Source: Trichormus variabilis 0441 (GTDB taxonomy: Bacteria; Cyanobacteriota; Cyanobacteriia; Cyanobacteriales; Nostocaceae). Taken from it: a stretch of 64,000 bases of DNA. Under the pieces are notes generated by a model. The model was not told the origin of the DNA and did not search any database. It saw only the letters and a list, made by a program, of their open reading frames with translations. Positions 55,675 through 64,000 of this stretch are shown piece by piece; position 1 is the first letter of the stretch; each line of letters starts with the position of its first letter. A program made the translations under genes and the position numbers. The stretch spans positions 1,486,001 through 1,550,000 of the forward strand of contig NZ_CP047242.1 of assembly GCF_009856605.1 (NCBI RefSeq). Reading direction: 5' to 3'.

Positions 55675-56112
55675 TTACAGTCCCAAAGCAGCTAAAACAT
55701 CGCTAGCATGGGTTGTTGTGTTGACACTGGCATCAACATGAACAATTTTACCGTCGGGGCCAATTACGTAAGTGACACGCTTAGCATAACCACCGCCATC
55801 AACGTCATAGGCGCTGATTAAGGTTTTATTAGTGTCAGCCAGCAAGGGAAAATTCAAATTATATTTTTGAGTAAATGCTTGATGAGAACCTTCATCATCA
55901 GCACTCACACCCAAAACAACTACATCCTTGTTTTTGTAATCAGATTGAGCATCACGGAAGCTACAAGCTTGTTTAGTGCAGCCTGGTGTGTCATCTTTGG
56001 GGTAAAAATACAAAACCACTGTCTTCCCAGCAAAATCAGATAGCGAAACGGTGTTACCGTTGGTATCTTTGACGGTAAATGCAGGTGCATCCGTACCAAC
56101 CGCTAGAGGCAT
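55675..56112 (-). CDS. prxQ: Peroxiredoxin Q (Bcp family)
   Basis: 145 residues. Peroxidatic Cys45 and resolving Cys50 in DTPGCTKQACSFRD show the C-x4-C arrangement of PrxQ. The thioredoxin fold is complete, ending VNTTTHASDVLAALGL. It reduces hydrogen peroxide and organic peroxides with electrons from thioredoxin. Confidence 0.95.
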   Translation of the reverse strand: MPLAVGTDAPAFTVKDTNGNTVSLSDFAGKTVVLYFYPKDDTPGCTKQACSFRDAQSDYKNKDVVVLGVSADDEGSHQAFTQKYNLNFPLLADTNKTLISAYDVDGGGYAKRVTYVIGPDGKIVHVDASVNTTTHASDVLAALGL

Positions 56113-56202
56113 AATGAACCTTTCCTGTTTCAGATTTTTGATGACTTTGAAATTTTACAATAATTTACAATAATTTCATGACAATCTTAGGAAACTGGGG
56201 AT

Positions 56203-56249
56203 TGGGTATTGGTGACTGGGAAAAATGCTTTCCCAGTCACCAATACCCA
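56203..56249. repeat. 21-bp perfect hairpin made of heptamer repeats
   Basis: The left arm at 56203-56223 (GGGTATTGGTGACTGGG core) is the exact complement of the right arm at 56229-56249, with a five-base loop. It lies between prxQ and the next gene. No T tract on the plus side. Confidence 0.9.
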
Positions 56250-56279
56250 GTATTCAATCCTAATTACGAATTAAGAATT

Positions 56280-56684
56280 ATGCCGACAATGGACTCCCCA
56301 ACACCCAAAGCTTTCTCGTACCCACAAACCACCATAGAAAGAGCAAGACGATCGCTCATTTGTTCTCCCTTCAATATTGGGCTATTTGCAACTATGCGTA
56401 GTCAGAGCGTTTCCTTAGGTGCGATCGCCAACGAAGCTGGTGTTAAAAACGGTTATACCAAAAATTCATTATTAGAATTGACTTGCGATAACGAATTAGA
56501 TTGGTTAATCCAAGTGGGTTTATTACGGCGAGAAGTGGACGGACAAGGCATTACAGATAGTTTCCGCCTCACTCCCCTGGGACACCAACTCATAGAACAA
56601 TACCAAGGAAAAAACCTGCCTGCACCTTCATGGCGCGATCGCCTATACGATATTGTAATTCGTTGGTTTAGGCTTCCGTTTTGA
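56280..56684 (+). CDS. Conserved cyanobacterial protein (Npun_F0494-like)
   Basis: 134 residues from MPTMDSPTPKAFSYPQTTIE. The frame is open to 56178, but that part translates repeat and hairpin sequence, so it is not accepted. TTIERARRSLICSPFNIGLF, SVSLGAIANEAGVKNGYTKN and DSFRLTPLGHQLIEQYQGKN suggest a winged-helix-like fold. I recall this as a conserved hypothetical with no function. Confidence 0.75.
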   Translation: MPTMDSPTPKAFSYPQTTIERARRSLICSPFNIGLFATMRSQSVSLGAIANEAGVKNGYTKNSLLELTCDNELDWLIQVGLLRREVDGQGITDSFRLTPLGHQLIEQYQGKNLPAPSWRDRLYDIVIRWFRLPF

Positions 56685-57029
56685 AGATAGGGGTTTAGGG
56701 GTAAATCTTTCTTTTCCTCACACCCTTACACCCTTACACCCCTTGTACTAAAACAGAAACCCAAAGTTAGGATGAGACAGTTTTAGGGAACAATATATAC
56801 GGAGAAACATCAACCCATTTATAAAATCTTTACCATTTTCATTTGATTGAATTGGTGAGATTGTTAATTAAGGTTTGATGAGTAAGTCATGACGCTGGTA
56901 TATTCTCTAAACTTGCGGACAATACTTATTATCAATTGACTTCAGTAGCTGCCCAAATTTCTGACATTTGAGCAGTAAATTGCTATATTATCCCCCAACT
57001 ATCTCACCCCTTATTTTGAATAACTAAAA
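56685..57029. other. Intergenic region upstream of cobQ
   Basis: About 345 bp, AT-rich. I looked for a cobalamin riboswitch B12 box and found none. No other element recognised. Confidence 0.45.
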
Positions 57030-57035
57030 GTGGCT

Positions 57036-58511
57036 ATGAAATCAATAATGGTAGTGGGAACGACATCCCACGCTGGAAAATCACTGATAAGTACGGCTAT
57101 TTGTCGCATTTTGTCACGGCGTGGTTGGCGAGTGGCACCCTTCAAGGGTCAAAATATGGCATTAAATGCCTATGTCACAGCCAATGGGGGAGAAATCGGC
57201 TACGCACAAGCAGTACAAGCCTGGGCAGCAGGGGTGGTACCGTGGGTAGAAATGAATCCGATTCTACTCAAACCCCAAGGAGATATGACTTCTCAAGTCA
57301 TTATCAGAGGTAGACCTGTAGGCAGAGTCAATGCTGCTGATTATTACGAACAATATTTTGAACCAGGTTGGCGGGCAATTGAAGAATCTCTGCAACATTT
57401 AGGAACTGAATTTGATTTAGTCGTTTGCGAAGGTGCGGGTAGTCCAGCAGAAATTAACCTTAAGCACCGCGACTTAACTAATATGCGGGTAGCAAAATAT
57501 TTGAATGCCCCAACTCTATTAGTAGTTGATATTGACCGTGGTGGTGCTTTTGCTCACGTAGTCGGCACACTAGAATTATTAGAACCAGAAGAACGCCAAC
57601 TGATTAAAGGCGTAGTAATTAACAAATTCCGGGGACAGCGATCGCTCCTAGACCCAGGAATCAAATGGTTAGAAGAACGGACTGGTATTCCCGTGGTCGG
57701 TGTAATTCCCTACTTACAAGAAATTTTTCCCGCCGAAGATTCCCTAGACTTGTTAGAACGCAAAACACACAAAGCCCACGCGGATCTCCAAATCACAGTT
57801 GTTCGCTTACCGCGAATTGCCAACTTTACCGACTTCGATCCTCTAGAATCAGAACCCACCGTTGCGGTCAAATACATTAGCCCGAAACAAGATTTAGGAC
57901 ACCCAGATGCAGTGATTCTGCCAGGGACAAAAACTACAATTGCCGACTTGATATTACTGCAAAAAACCGGTATGGCAGAAGCAATCCAGAACTATGCAGC
58001 GTCCGGGGGTACAGTTTTGGGTATTTGCGGGGGTTATCAAATTCTGGGGCAAATGATCGCCGATCCAGAAGGTATCGAAGGGCAAGCTGGTAGATATCAA
58101 GGCTTGAATCTCTTACCCATTAGAACCGTAATCACCGGACAAAAGATTGCTCGTCAGCGCCAAGTTAGCTCAAATTTCCCGCAACTAGGCTTACCCGTCA
58201 ACGGCTTTGAGATTCACCAAGGGCGATCGCGCGTGGAACCACAAGGCGATAGCCAAGCTTTCCAACCTCTATTCGATGACGTTAACTTAGGATTAGTAGA
58301 TAGTTGTCAATCTGTTTGGGGTAGTTATCTGCACGGATTGTTTGACAATGGCCCCTGGAGACGAGCTTGGTTAAACCGTCTTCGTCAACAGCGCGGTTTA
58401 AAATCTCTACCTACAGGTGTGGCTAACTACCGCGAACAACGAGAACAGATGTTAGATAATATAGCTACTGAAGTAGAAAACCATTTAGACTTGACCCTTT
58501 TTCTGCCCTAG
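57036..58511 (+). CDS. cobQ: Cobyric acid synthase
   Basis: 491 residues from ATG 57036 (GTG 57030 is also in frame). The enzyme amidates four carboxyls of adenosylcobyrinic diamide with glutamine and ATP. N-terminal dethiobiotin-synthetase-like domain: MVVGTTSHAGKSLISTAICR, PFKGQNMALNAYVTANGGEI. C-terminal class I glutaminase-like domain: TVLGICGGYQILG with the catalytic Cys, and the His of GSYLHGLFDN. All expected elements are present. The small ferredoxin-like gene starts 15 bp downstream. Confidence 0.96.
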   Translation: MKSIMVVGTTSHAGKSLISTAICRILSRRGWRVAPFKGQNMALNAYVTANGGEIGYAQAVQAWAAGVVPWVEMNPILLKPQGDMTSQVIIRGRPVGRVNAADYYEQYFEPGWRAIEESLQHLGTEFDLVVCEGAGSPAEINLKHRDLTNMRVAKYLNAPTLLVVDIDRGGAFAHVVGTLELLEPEERQLIKGVVINKFRGQRSLLDPGIKWLEERTGIPVVGVIPYLQEIFPAEDSLDLLERKTHKAHADLQITVVRLPRIANFTDFDPLESEPTVAVKYISPKQDLGHPDAVILPGTKTTIADLILLQKTGMAEAIQNYAASGGTVLGICGGYQILGQMIADPEGIEGQAGRYQGLNLLPIRTVITGQKIARQRQVSSNFPQLGLPVNGFEIHQGRSRVEPQGDSQAFQPLFDDVNLGLVDSCQSVWGSYLHGLFDNGPWRRAWLNRLRQQRGLKSLPTGVANYREQREQMLDNIATEVENHLDLTLFLP

Positions 58512-58526
58512 CGAGGCTAGTATCTC

Positions 58527-58766
58527 ATGAATGTTCGCGTCCGATTCTTGCCAGATGATGTCACCACTAATGCTGAAGTGGGAGAAGCCCTATTAGATGT
58601 AGCAGATCGGGCGGGAGTATTCATTCCCACTGGTTGTCTTATGGGTTCATGCCATGCTTGCACTGTGGAACTTGAAGATGGCGAGGTCATTCGTGCTTGT
58701 CTTAGTGCTGTACCACCGGGGCGCGAAGAGTTAACTATTCATCTATTTAGCGACCCAACTTGGTAA
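58527..58766 (+). CDS. 2Fe-2S ferredoxin-like protein
   Basis: 79 residues. The cluster motif C37-x4-C42-x2-C45 (TGCLMGSCHACTVELEDGEV) with a fourth Cys at RACLSAVPPG is that of plant-type [2Fe-2S] proteins, in a minimal-length version. It is 15 bp behind cobQ and likely co-transcribed, so it may donate electrons in corrinoid metabolism; that link is inference only. Confidence 0.9.
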   Translation: MNVRVRFLPDDVTTNAEVGEALLDVADRAGVFIPTGCLMGSCHACTVELEDGEVIRACLSAVPPGREELTIHLFSDPTW

Positions 58767-58884
58767 GAAAACGTAGCCCTTAGTGTCTTATAGGAGTTGC
58801 TACAATCTAGCCAGAGCAAGAGTTTTGAGAGCCAGTGCGGTGTATCTCTATCGCCCTGTTTTGGCTTAAATAGAATTCTTAATC

Positions 58885-58987
58885 ATACCAATTTGAAAAA
58901 AGAATGCGACAAATAAACCACCCGTAGAGACGCGATGAATCGCGTCTTCACCCAAGGATGTGTTGCAATCATTAATTGAATTGGTAT
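58885..58987. mobile_element. MITE-like element, ATACCAATT family (copy 3)
   Basis: Begins ATACCAATTTGAAAAAAGAA, as in the element at 24422, and ends AATTGGTAT. It contains an AGACGCGAT-GA-ATCGCGTCT hairpin at 58928-58947. 103 bp, non-coding. Confidence 0.68.
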
Positions 58988-59051
58988 CATTTTTGAGAAA
59001 ATAGCATAATTGCAAGTATCTTGATAAGGCATTTTGTAAGTAAGCAATGTT

Positions 59052-62000
59052 CTACTCTTTAACCCCGATGACATCCGATAGAGTAGTCAATAAATCTGTG
59101 GTTGTGTAGGGCTTAGATATAAATCTGTTTGCACCAGCCACAATCGCTTGTTGCTCGTTGGCGGGTAAGCCACTAGAGGCAATAATCTTGACTTTGGGGT
59201 TGATGGTGCGTAGAGTGCGGATGGCGGTTAATCCGTCTATGTTGGGCATAACCATATCTAGCAAGACAACACTGATTTCTGGTTGATATTCGACATAGAG
59301 CGCGATCGCCTCAATGCCATCGTTAGCTACCAAAATTCTATAGTTATAATCCGCCAGGGCTTCTTGTGCAGTTTGTTGGATGATCGTTTCATCATCGACA
59401 ACTAAAATCAACTCGCCATTACCTCTAGGCAATTTTGTTTTTGCTATGGTCTCGGTTGCTGTTCCTTTTCCTCTGAGTAAGAACACCTGAAATTCTGTGC
59501 CTTGACCTACCTGACTTGCCACTTCTACAAAACCACCGTGGTTCTTGACGATACCTAAAACCGTTGATAGTCCTAGCCCTGTACCTTTACCGACTTCTTT
59601 CGTGGTAAAAAAGGGATCAAATATGCGTTCTAAGATTTCTGGCGGAATTCCTGTGCCTGTATCTGAGATGGTGACAACAATGTAGTCTCCTACTTCCGAC
59701 TCTAGGTGCATTCGGGCATAGGTAGAGTCGATTACCCGATTGGTGGCAGTGATGGTAAGCTTACCACCATTGGGCATAGCGTCACGGGCATTGACTGCCA
59801 AGTTCATGAACACCTGTTCTAATTGGGTGGGATCAGCTTGCACCATCCACAAGGTGTTTGTCGGAATATCAGTAATGATTTCAATGGATTTAGGAAATGT
59901 CTGTTGGATGACTTTGGCTAATTCTTTGAGCAAATGTCCAGGTTGCAGGAGGATGCGTTGACCTTCAGTACCACGGGCAAAGGTGAGAATTTGTTTTACT
60001 AAATCAGAGCCACGCTTGGAGCTGGTTTCTAGAGTTTTGAACAGTTCATGAGTCCTTGTATCCACATTTTTGCATCTGGAAGGCAACAGTTGGGCAATCA
60101 TCACAATGGGAGCAAACACATTATTGAGGTCATGGGCAATGCCACTGGCTAGAGTGCCGATACTTTCCAGTCGTTGAACGCGGTAAAATTGTAGCTCTAG
60201 TTGTTTTTTCTCAGTGATGTTGGTGTTAACTACTAAGATTGATGGGGAATCTCCGAATTGATTGTGTACCAGTGTCCACCGACTAGCAACAATAATTTCT
60301 TGAGCATTTTTGGTGGTTTGCTCTAATTCTCCATACCAAGAACCTTGTTCGAGAGTGGTTGTTACAGCTGCTTCCAATTGAGACGAGGATTCTTTATGGA
60401 AAAGTTCATGGGCTAATTTCCCCACAGTTTCCTCTGCTGTCCAACCGTATAAGTTTTCCGCCCCTCGACTCCAGAATAATATGCGGTTTGCTAAATCACG
60501 GACAAAAATGGCATCTGTCGCAACATTAATTAAAGCTGCTTGTTGACGGATTTGCTCTTGGGCTTGTTTGCGCTCTGTTATATCTGTGGAAACACCACAA
60601 ATCGCATAGGGTTCACCAGTCGCATCGCAGAGGGGAAACTTGACAGTTAAGTAAGTGTGTAGCCCATCCTCAAATTGAATTTCTTCCTCAAACTGCACAG
60701 GAGTCCTAGAAGATAGAATCTCTTGATCATTTATACTTAAGGAGCGAGCAGTTTTAGGAGAAAAGATTTTTACATTAGTTTTATTTTTGACTTGCTCTCG
60801 TGTCAGGTGGGTGATTCTTTCAAATTCGGAATTCACCAGAATATACCGTTCCTGCATATCCTTAACATAGATAACAGCCGGGCAATTATCTATAATCGCC
60901 TGTAGCCTTTGATTACTTTCTCTGACAGCTTCCTCAGCGTTTTTACGCTCAGTAATGTCCATATTCACCCCAATCATCTGGAGTGGCTCACCCGTGATGT
61001 CATCGTATAATACTTGACCTTTACATAATGACCAACCAACTGTACCATCTGGGTAAAGAAACCGGAATTCGATATCATGGGGTACTTGTTGCTCAATAGC
61101 TCGTAACGCTGATTGATGCAGCAACTCTCGGTCTTCAGGATGGACAATGAGATTTAAGAAATTTTCATAGCTGACATCAAACGTATCAGGGGCTAAACCA
61201 AATAAAGAAAACAGATGATCAGACCAGATAACTTCATTGGTTTGCAGATTCCAGTCCCAAGTACCAGTATTACCAGCCCAGAGTGCTAGTTTTAGCCGTT
61301 GCTCGCTTTTTTGCAGTTTTGCCTCAGCTTGTTTGCGTTCTGTAATGTCCTGATGCACTCCAATCATGCGGATTGGTTTCCCAACTTCATCGTAGAAGAC
61401 GTTTCCTTTGCCACTTGCCCAGTGTACTGTACCATCAAGCCACACTACCCGAAACTCGACATTACAGATGGTATTTTGATCAATAGACTGCATCAGGTGT
61501 TGTTCTACAAATTCTCGGTCTTCAGGGTGGATGAAATTTACAAATGATTCAAACCTGTTGTTGAATGTCTGGGGATCGATATTAAATAAAGAACACATAC
61601 TCTCAGACCAGACCACCTCATTAGTTTGCAGATTCCAGTCCCACATACCTGTGCTGCTGGCTGAGAGTGCCAGTTGTAGCCGTTGCTCACTGTTTTGCAG
61701 ATTTGCTTTAGCCTGCTGGCGATCGCTCACATCCCGGATGATGGAAAGATGACGATGTGGTATGAAATTGGCAACCGCCGCAAATTCTGTTGCTCTTACT
61801 GTACCGTTGGGACGATGCAATTGAAACTCGCCCGACATTTGTTTTTGTTCACGGAAGTGTTGCCAAGCTTCGGTAAAATTAAATTCTAGTGCAGCAAAAT
61901 CCCCAATTGTCGAGGCTAAAAGTTCTCCCCTAGATACACCAAATAATTCGCAAGCTGCTGCATTGACATCCACATAACGTCCCTCATCATCCGCAATCAG

Positions 62001-63086
62001 GATCGCATCCACAGCGTGATCAAACAAGGCTTGCAACTGCTGTTCACGCTGTTGTAGACGCGCATTAGATTGCATTAGTTCGGCTGTCCGCTCCGCCACC
62101 CGAAACTCTAATTCTTTTTGAGTTTGGCGCATTGATTCCTCAACTTGGTGGCGTTGTTTGATTTCTGCTTCTAACTGCTGGTTAGTTTGCTGGAGTTGAA
62201 ATGTTTGCTCTGCAACTTTGGCTTCTAAGGCTTGGATGACGTTGACTATTTCTAAGGGATCAAGCACTTGCAGGAGATTGGTTTGTGTCACTAGTCCTTG
62301 CATTTGGCCTTGTTCACCAACCACGACTAACCGTCGCACCCCTCGCGCTTGCATCAACAGATTAACAGTCCACAAAGATTCACGGGGACTAATACTGAAT
62401 ACAGGGGAACTCATCACGGTTTGCGCTGGGGTTTGGGCGATATCTAGTCCCTGTAACTGGACTTTGAGAATATCTTTCTCTGTAATCATCCCCACAGGAA
62501 TCAGTTTTGTCTCTTGCGGTGCGACAATGACAACACAACTGATCCGGCGATCGCTCATCATCTGAGATAATTCCAACACAGATGTAGTTGGCAGTGCATG
62601 AATAATTTCCGTTACCATCACCTCTGTCACACATCGCAGTTTCAGCAGATGCGCTGGTTGAACCACCTGACGTATTCTGTCTTGAGTAATCAAGCCTAAC
62701 AATTGTCCTTGCTCATCTACCACAGGCAAATGGCGAATGTGATGCTGGCGCATAAAAGCTAGAGCGGTGAGAGCATTTTGAGCCGCAGCTAGTGTCAAGC
62801 TAATGACTGGCTGAGTCATCACCTCGGAAATTTTTTTCCTGGATATATCTACCCCTACGCCAGTGAGCCTGACTACATCCCGTAGAGTGAATATACCTAC
62901 TAACTTTTTTTCCTCAACTACTAAAACACAACTACTAAAATTAGATGCAGAAACTATTGTACATCTGCTTACCGGATTCATGAGAGCAATTACATCAACG
63001 AGCAGAGTATCCGGTAATACAGTTAAAGGGTAACATTCCATTACCTGCTCTATGGTAGGTAAATCCACAGGATAAAGTGATGGCAT
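59052..63086 (-). CDS. Giant hybrid sensor histidine kinase: CBS domains, PAS repeats, kinase core, receiver
   Basis: 1344 residues. Residues about 10-275: four CBS motifs in two pairs (VMTQPVISLTLAAAQNALTA, MTEKDILKVQLQGL). About 280-345: coiled coil. About 345-980: five PAS/PAC units (ALFDHAVDAILIADDEGRYV, repeated TDITERKQAE). About 985-1050: phosphoacceptor domain with ASGIAHDLNNVFAPIV. Then HATPase with N box NARDAMPNGG, DTGTGIPPEI and GKGTGLGLSTV. C-terminal receiver with LILVVDDE and phospho-Asp in VVLLDMVMPNIDG. All catalytic residues are present. No membrane segment is seen, so it is likely a cytosolic sensor of adenylates and redox or small ligands. Monocistronic. Confidence 0.95.
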   Translation of the reverse strand: MPSLYPVDLPTIEQVMECYPLTVLPDTLLVDVIALMNPVSRCTIVSASNFSSCVLVVEEKKLVGIFTLRDVVRLTGVGVDISRKKISEVMTQPVISLTLAAAQNALTALAFMRQHHIRHLPVVDEQGQLLGLITQDRIRQVVQPAHLLKLRCVTEVMVTEIIHALPTTSVLELSQMMSDRRISCVVIVAPQETKLIPVGMITEKDILKVQLQGLDIAQTPAQTVMSSPVFSISPRESLWTVNLLMQARGVRRLVVVGEQGQMQGLVTQTNLLQVLDPLEIVNVIQALEAKVAEQTFQLQQTNQQLEAEIKQRHQVEESMRQTQKELEFRVAERTAELMQSNARLQQREQQLQALFDHAVDAILIADDEGRYVDVNAAACELFGVSRGELLASTIGDFAALEFNFTEAWQHFREQKQMSGEFQLHRPNGTVRATEFAAVANFIPHRHLSIIRDVSDRQQAKANLQNSEQRLQLALSASSTGMWDWNLQTNEVVWSESMCSLFNIDPQTFNNRFESFVNFIHPEDREFVEQHLMQSIDQNTICNVEFRVVWLDGTVHWASGKGNVFYDEVGKPIRMIGVHQDITERKQAEAKLQKSEQRLKLALWAGNTGTWDWNLQTNEVIWSDHLFSLFGLAPDTFDVSYENFLNLIVHPEDRELLHQSALRAIEQQVPHDIEFRFLYPDGTVGWSLCKGQVLYDDITGEPLQMIGVNMDITERKNAEEAVRESNQRLQAIIDNCPAVIYVKDMQERYILVNSEFERITHLTREQVKNKTNVKIFSPKTARSLSINDQEILSSRTPVQFEEEIQFEDGLHTYLTVKFPLCDATGEPYAICGVSTDITERKQAQEQIRQQAALINVATDAIFVRDLANRILFWSRGAENLYGWTAEETVGKLAHELFHKESSSQLEAAVTTTLEQGSWYGELEQTTKNAQEIIVASRWTLVHNQFGDSPSILVVNTNITEKKQLELQFYRVQRLESIGTLASGIAHDLNNVFAPIVMIAQLLPSRCKNVDTRTHELFKTLETSSKRGSDLVKQILTFARGTEGQRILLQPGHLLKELAKVIQQTFPKSIEIITDIPTNTLWMVQADPTQLEQVFMNLAVNARDAMPNGGKLTITATNRVIDSTYARMHLESEVGDYIVVTISDTGTGIPPEILERIFDPFFTTKEVGKGTGLGLSTVLGIVKNHGGFVEVASQVGQGTEFQVFLLRGKGTATETIAKTKLPRGNGELILVVDDETIIQQTAQEALADYNYRILVANDGIEAIALYVEYQPEISVVLLDMVMPNIDGLTAIRTLRTINPKVKIIASSGLPANEQQAIVAGANRFISKPYTTTDLLTTLSDVIGVKE

Positions 63087-63684
63087 TAGTTAAGTGTTTC
63101 CGTGAAAGCAATAAAAAAGTGATATTAAAAATCTGAACAGCACAAAATCAGCTTAAAAAGTATGAATCTTCAGTCCAGATGACAAAATTTAGCTTTTTTC
63201 TCAAATCACAGTTCTGATGTTAATTTTGGCTAATATACTGAGATATTATGTTGTAATTTTGATAACTTTTTTATGATTAAAATGTCTTAAATTGATTATA
63301 TAACTATTTACAAAATACAAACTAAGCAACTCTAGGAGTTAATTTCTTCCCAAGGATTGTTATAGTATAAAAAATATCAATGTTTTGAAAGTTAATGTGG
63401 TTCGCTCCGTATTTAGCTTTTAATAAAAAAAATCTATTTTAATTAGGTATAAATTTGATTTATAGTTTTGAAAAAAAACGTCAGTATCTAGTGGTTTTAC
63501 TAGTTGTAAAAAGAGCTAAAATTTTTGCCTAATCCTAGTTTAGCAAGCTGGTGTAATCGCTAATAGCTTGCAGCTGATTTTAGTAGAAAATGCCGTGATA
63601 TTCCACTATCACGACATCCAAGGGTGGTCGCGGTTTTCTCCTCTAGCTAACCAATCTCATAAGGATATATTTTAATTTTTATTA
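63087..63684. other. Intergenic region upstream of the hybrid kinase
   Basis: About 600 bp, very AT-rich, with a GTGATA...TATCAC hairpin near 63595. No gene or RNA recognised. The kinase promoter should lie near its left end. Confidence 0.4.
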
Positions 63685-63792
63685 GGGACTTCCAGAAAAT
63701 AAATTATTCAATGGGTCAGAGCAAATATGATCATTGTATTCTTCCTCCCCTGCTTACCACAGTGATTGTATATTTTCTTAGTTGGAAGTCCC
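63685..63792. mobile_element. MITE-like element, GGGACTTCC family (copy 2)
   Basis: 108 bp. The left end GGGACTTCCAGAAAATAAAT matches the right end of the 35383-35641 element; the right end (reverse complement GGGACTTCCAACTAAGAAAA) matches its left end, so the two copies are in opposite orientation. TTA flanks both ends (63682-63684, 63793-63795). Confidence 0.8.
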
Positions 63793-63839
63793 TTAGCAGG
63801 GCATTAGCGTAACTACTAACTTTCTCAGTTACTACGTAA

Positions 63840-63864
63840 TAGAGACGCAATTGTCGCGTCTCTA
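63840..63864. repeat. TAGAGACGC hairpin
   Basis: TAGAGACGC-AATTGTC-GCGTCTCTA, followed by CACTTTTTC on the plus strand. It is related to the hairpins at 50895 and 58928. It lies just past the stop of the minus-strand gene at the window edge and may help to end its transcript. Confidence 0.7.
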
Positions 63865-63871
63865 CACTTTT

Positions 63872-64000
63872 TCAACGATTAACTGATGACTGATGAAGAT
63901 TCAGGGCATACTCCCTAAACCTTTCTAAATCAGCTTGAATTGTCGATTCCACAGCTTTACCCAAAAACAAATTATCCATGATTTTGCCTAGAAAGCCAGG
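63872..64000 (-). CDS. C-terminal fragment of a gene entering from the right edge
   Basis: 43 codons including TGA, open to the right edge: PGFLGKIMDNLFLGKAVEST then IQADLERFREYALNLHQSSV. The pattern (small-domain end with a final amphipathic helix) resembles the C-terminus of SRPBCC/START-like proteins, but so short a piece cannot settle the family. Confidence 0.6.
   Translation of the reverse strand, partial: PGFLGKIMDNLFLGKAVESTIQADLERFREYALNLHQSSVNR

Noticed and set aside
56700..57029. Cobalamin riboswitch ahead of cobQ
   Set aside because: No B12-box-like sequence or supporting stems could be found.

Overview
The window comes from a filamentous, heterocyst-forming cyanobacterium of the Nostoc/Anabaena group. 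Evidence: a full-length hetR, a patX-type gene encoding an RGTGR peptide, the phycobilisome gene apcF, glnA next to the GS-inactivating factor gene gifA, a high-light-inducible (Hlip) gene, VIPP1, many HIP1 octamers (GCGATCGC), and frequent heptanucleotide tandem repeats (CAGGGGG, CCCCAAT, TAGTCAT types). Gene content and order resemble the hetR region of Nostoc sp. PCC 7120 and its relatives. The exact strain cannot be fixed from memory.

Layout. 0-2.7 kb: M61 aminopeptidase (5' end cut) and apcF. 2.9-5.0 kb: nitrogen-control block, with an NtcA-type promoter, glnA and convergent gifA. 5-6.1 kb: methyltransferase. 6.5-18.9 kb: differentiation segment bounded by patX (TCCGGA promoter) and hetR (TCCGGA promoter about 271 bp upstream). 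Between them lie an FAD oxidoreductase, a nonsense-interrupted M50-like protease gene, a membrane Ser/Thr kinase, a zinc dehydrogenase, a PiT phosphate permease carrying repeat insertions, and a coiled-coil/EamA fusion. 19-26.9 kb: aminotransferase, thioredoxin, VIPP1, PspA, a SPOR-like protein, DciA-like protein and menB. 26.9-35 kb: more accessory, with a Rpn/DUF2887 nuclease-like gene, a PGM1-type ATP-grasp ligase, a phosphoribulokinase paralogue, a DUF5131-TcmP pair, radC and a WD40 propeller. 35-42 kb: Hlip, alanine dehydrogenase, a phnD-phnC-phnE transporter and small proteins, interspersed with MITE-like repeats. 42-52.5 kb: nucleotidyltransferase/phosphomannomutase-like fusion, tRNA-Arg(CCG), M23 murein hydrolase, MFS transporter, accD, thioredoxin and infC. 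53-58.8 kb: ABC-2 exporter, PrxQ, cobQ and a 2Fe-2S protein. 59-63.1 kb: a very large CBS/PAS hybrid histidine kinase. The last 129 bp hold the 3' end of another gene.

How genes work together: HetR is the master activator of heterocyst differentiation, and RG(S/T)GR peptides such as the one in PatX inhibit it. NtcA links nitrogen status to glnA and gifA. Thioredoxins and PrxQ form a redox set, VIPP1/PspA a membrane-maintenance set, and PhnDCE a phosphonate/phosphite-type importer.

Most notable observations: (1) infC has no usable ATG/GTG/TTG start and appears to start at ATT behind a perfect Shine-Dalgarno; (2) the M50-like gene is interrupted by one in-frame TGA; (3) heptamer repeats have been absorbed in frame into two metabolic proteins; (4) the phosphomannomutase half of the 842-residue fusion lacks the canonical catalytic motifs; (5) a DUF5131-TcmP pair sits beside radC; (6) there are several small inverted-repeat element families, two with paired copies and 3-bp target duplications; (7) a structured, repeat-bounded leader lies upstream of the 842-residue fusion.
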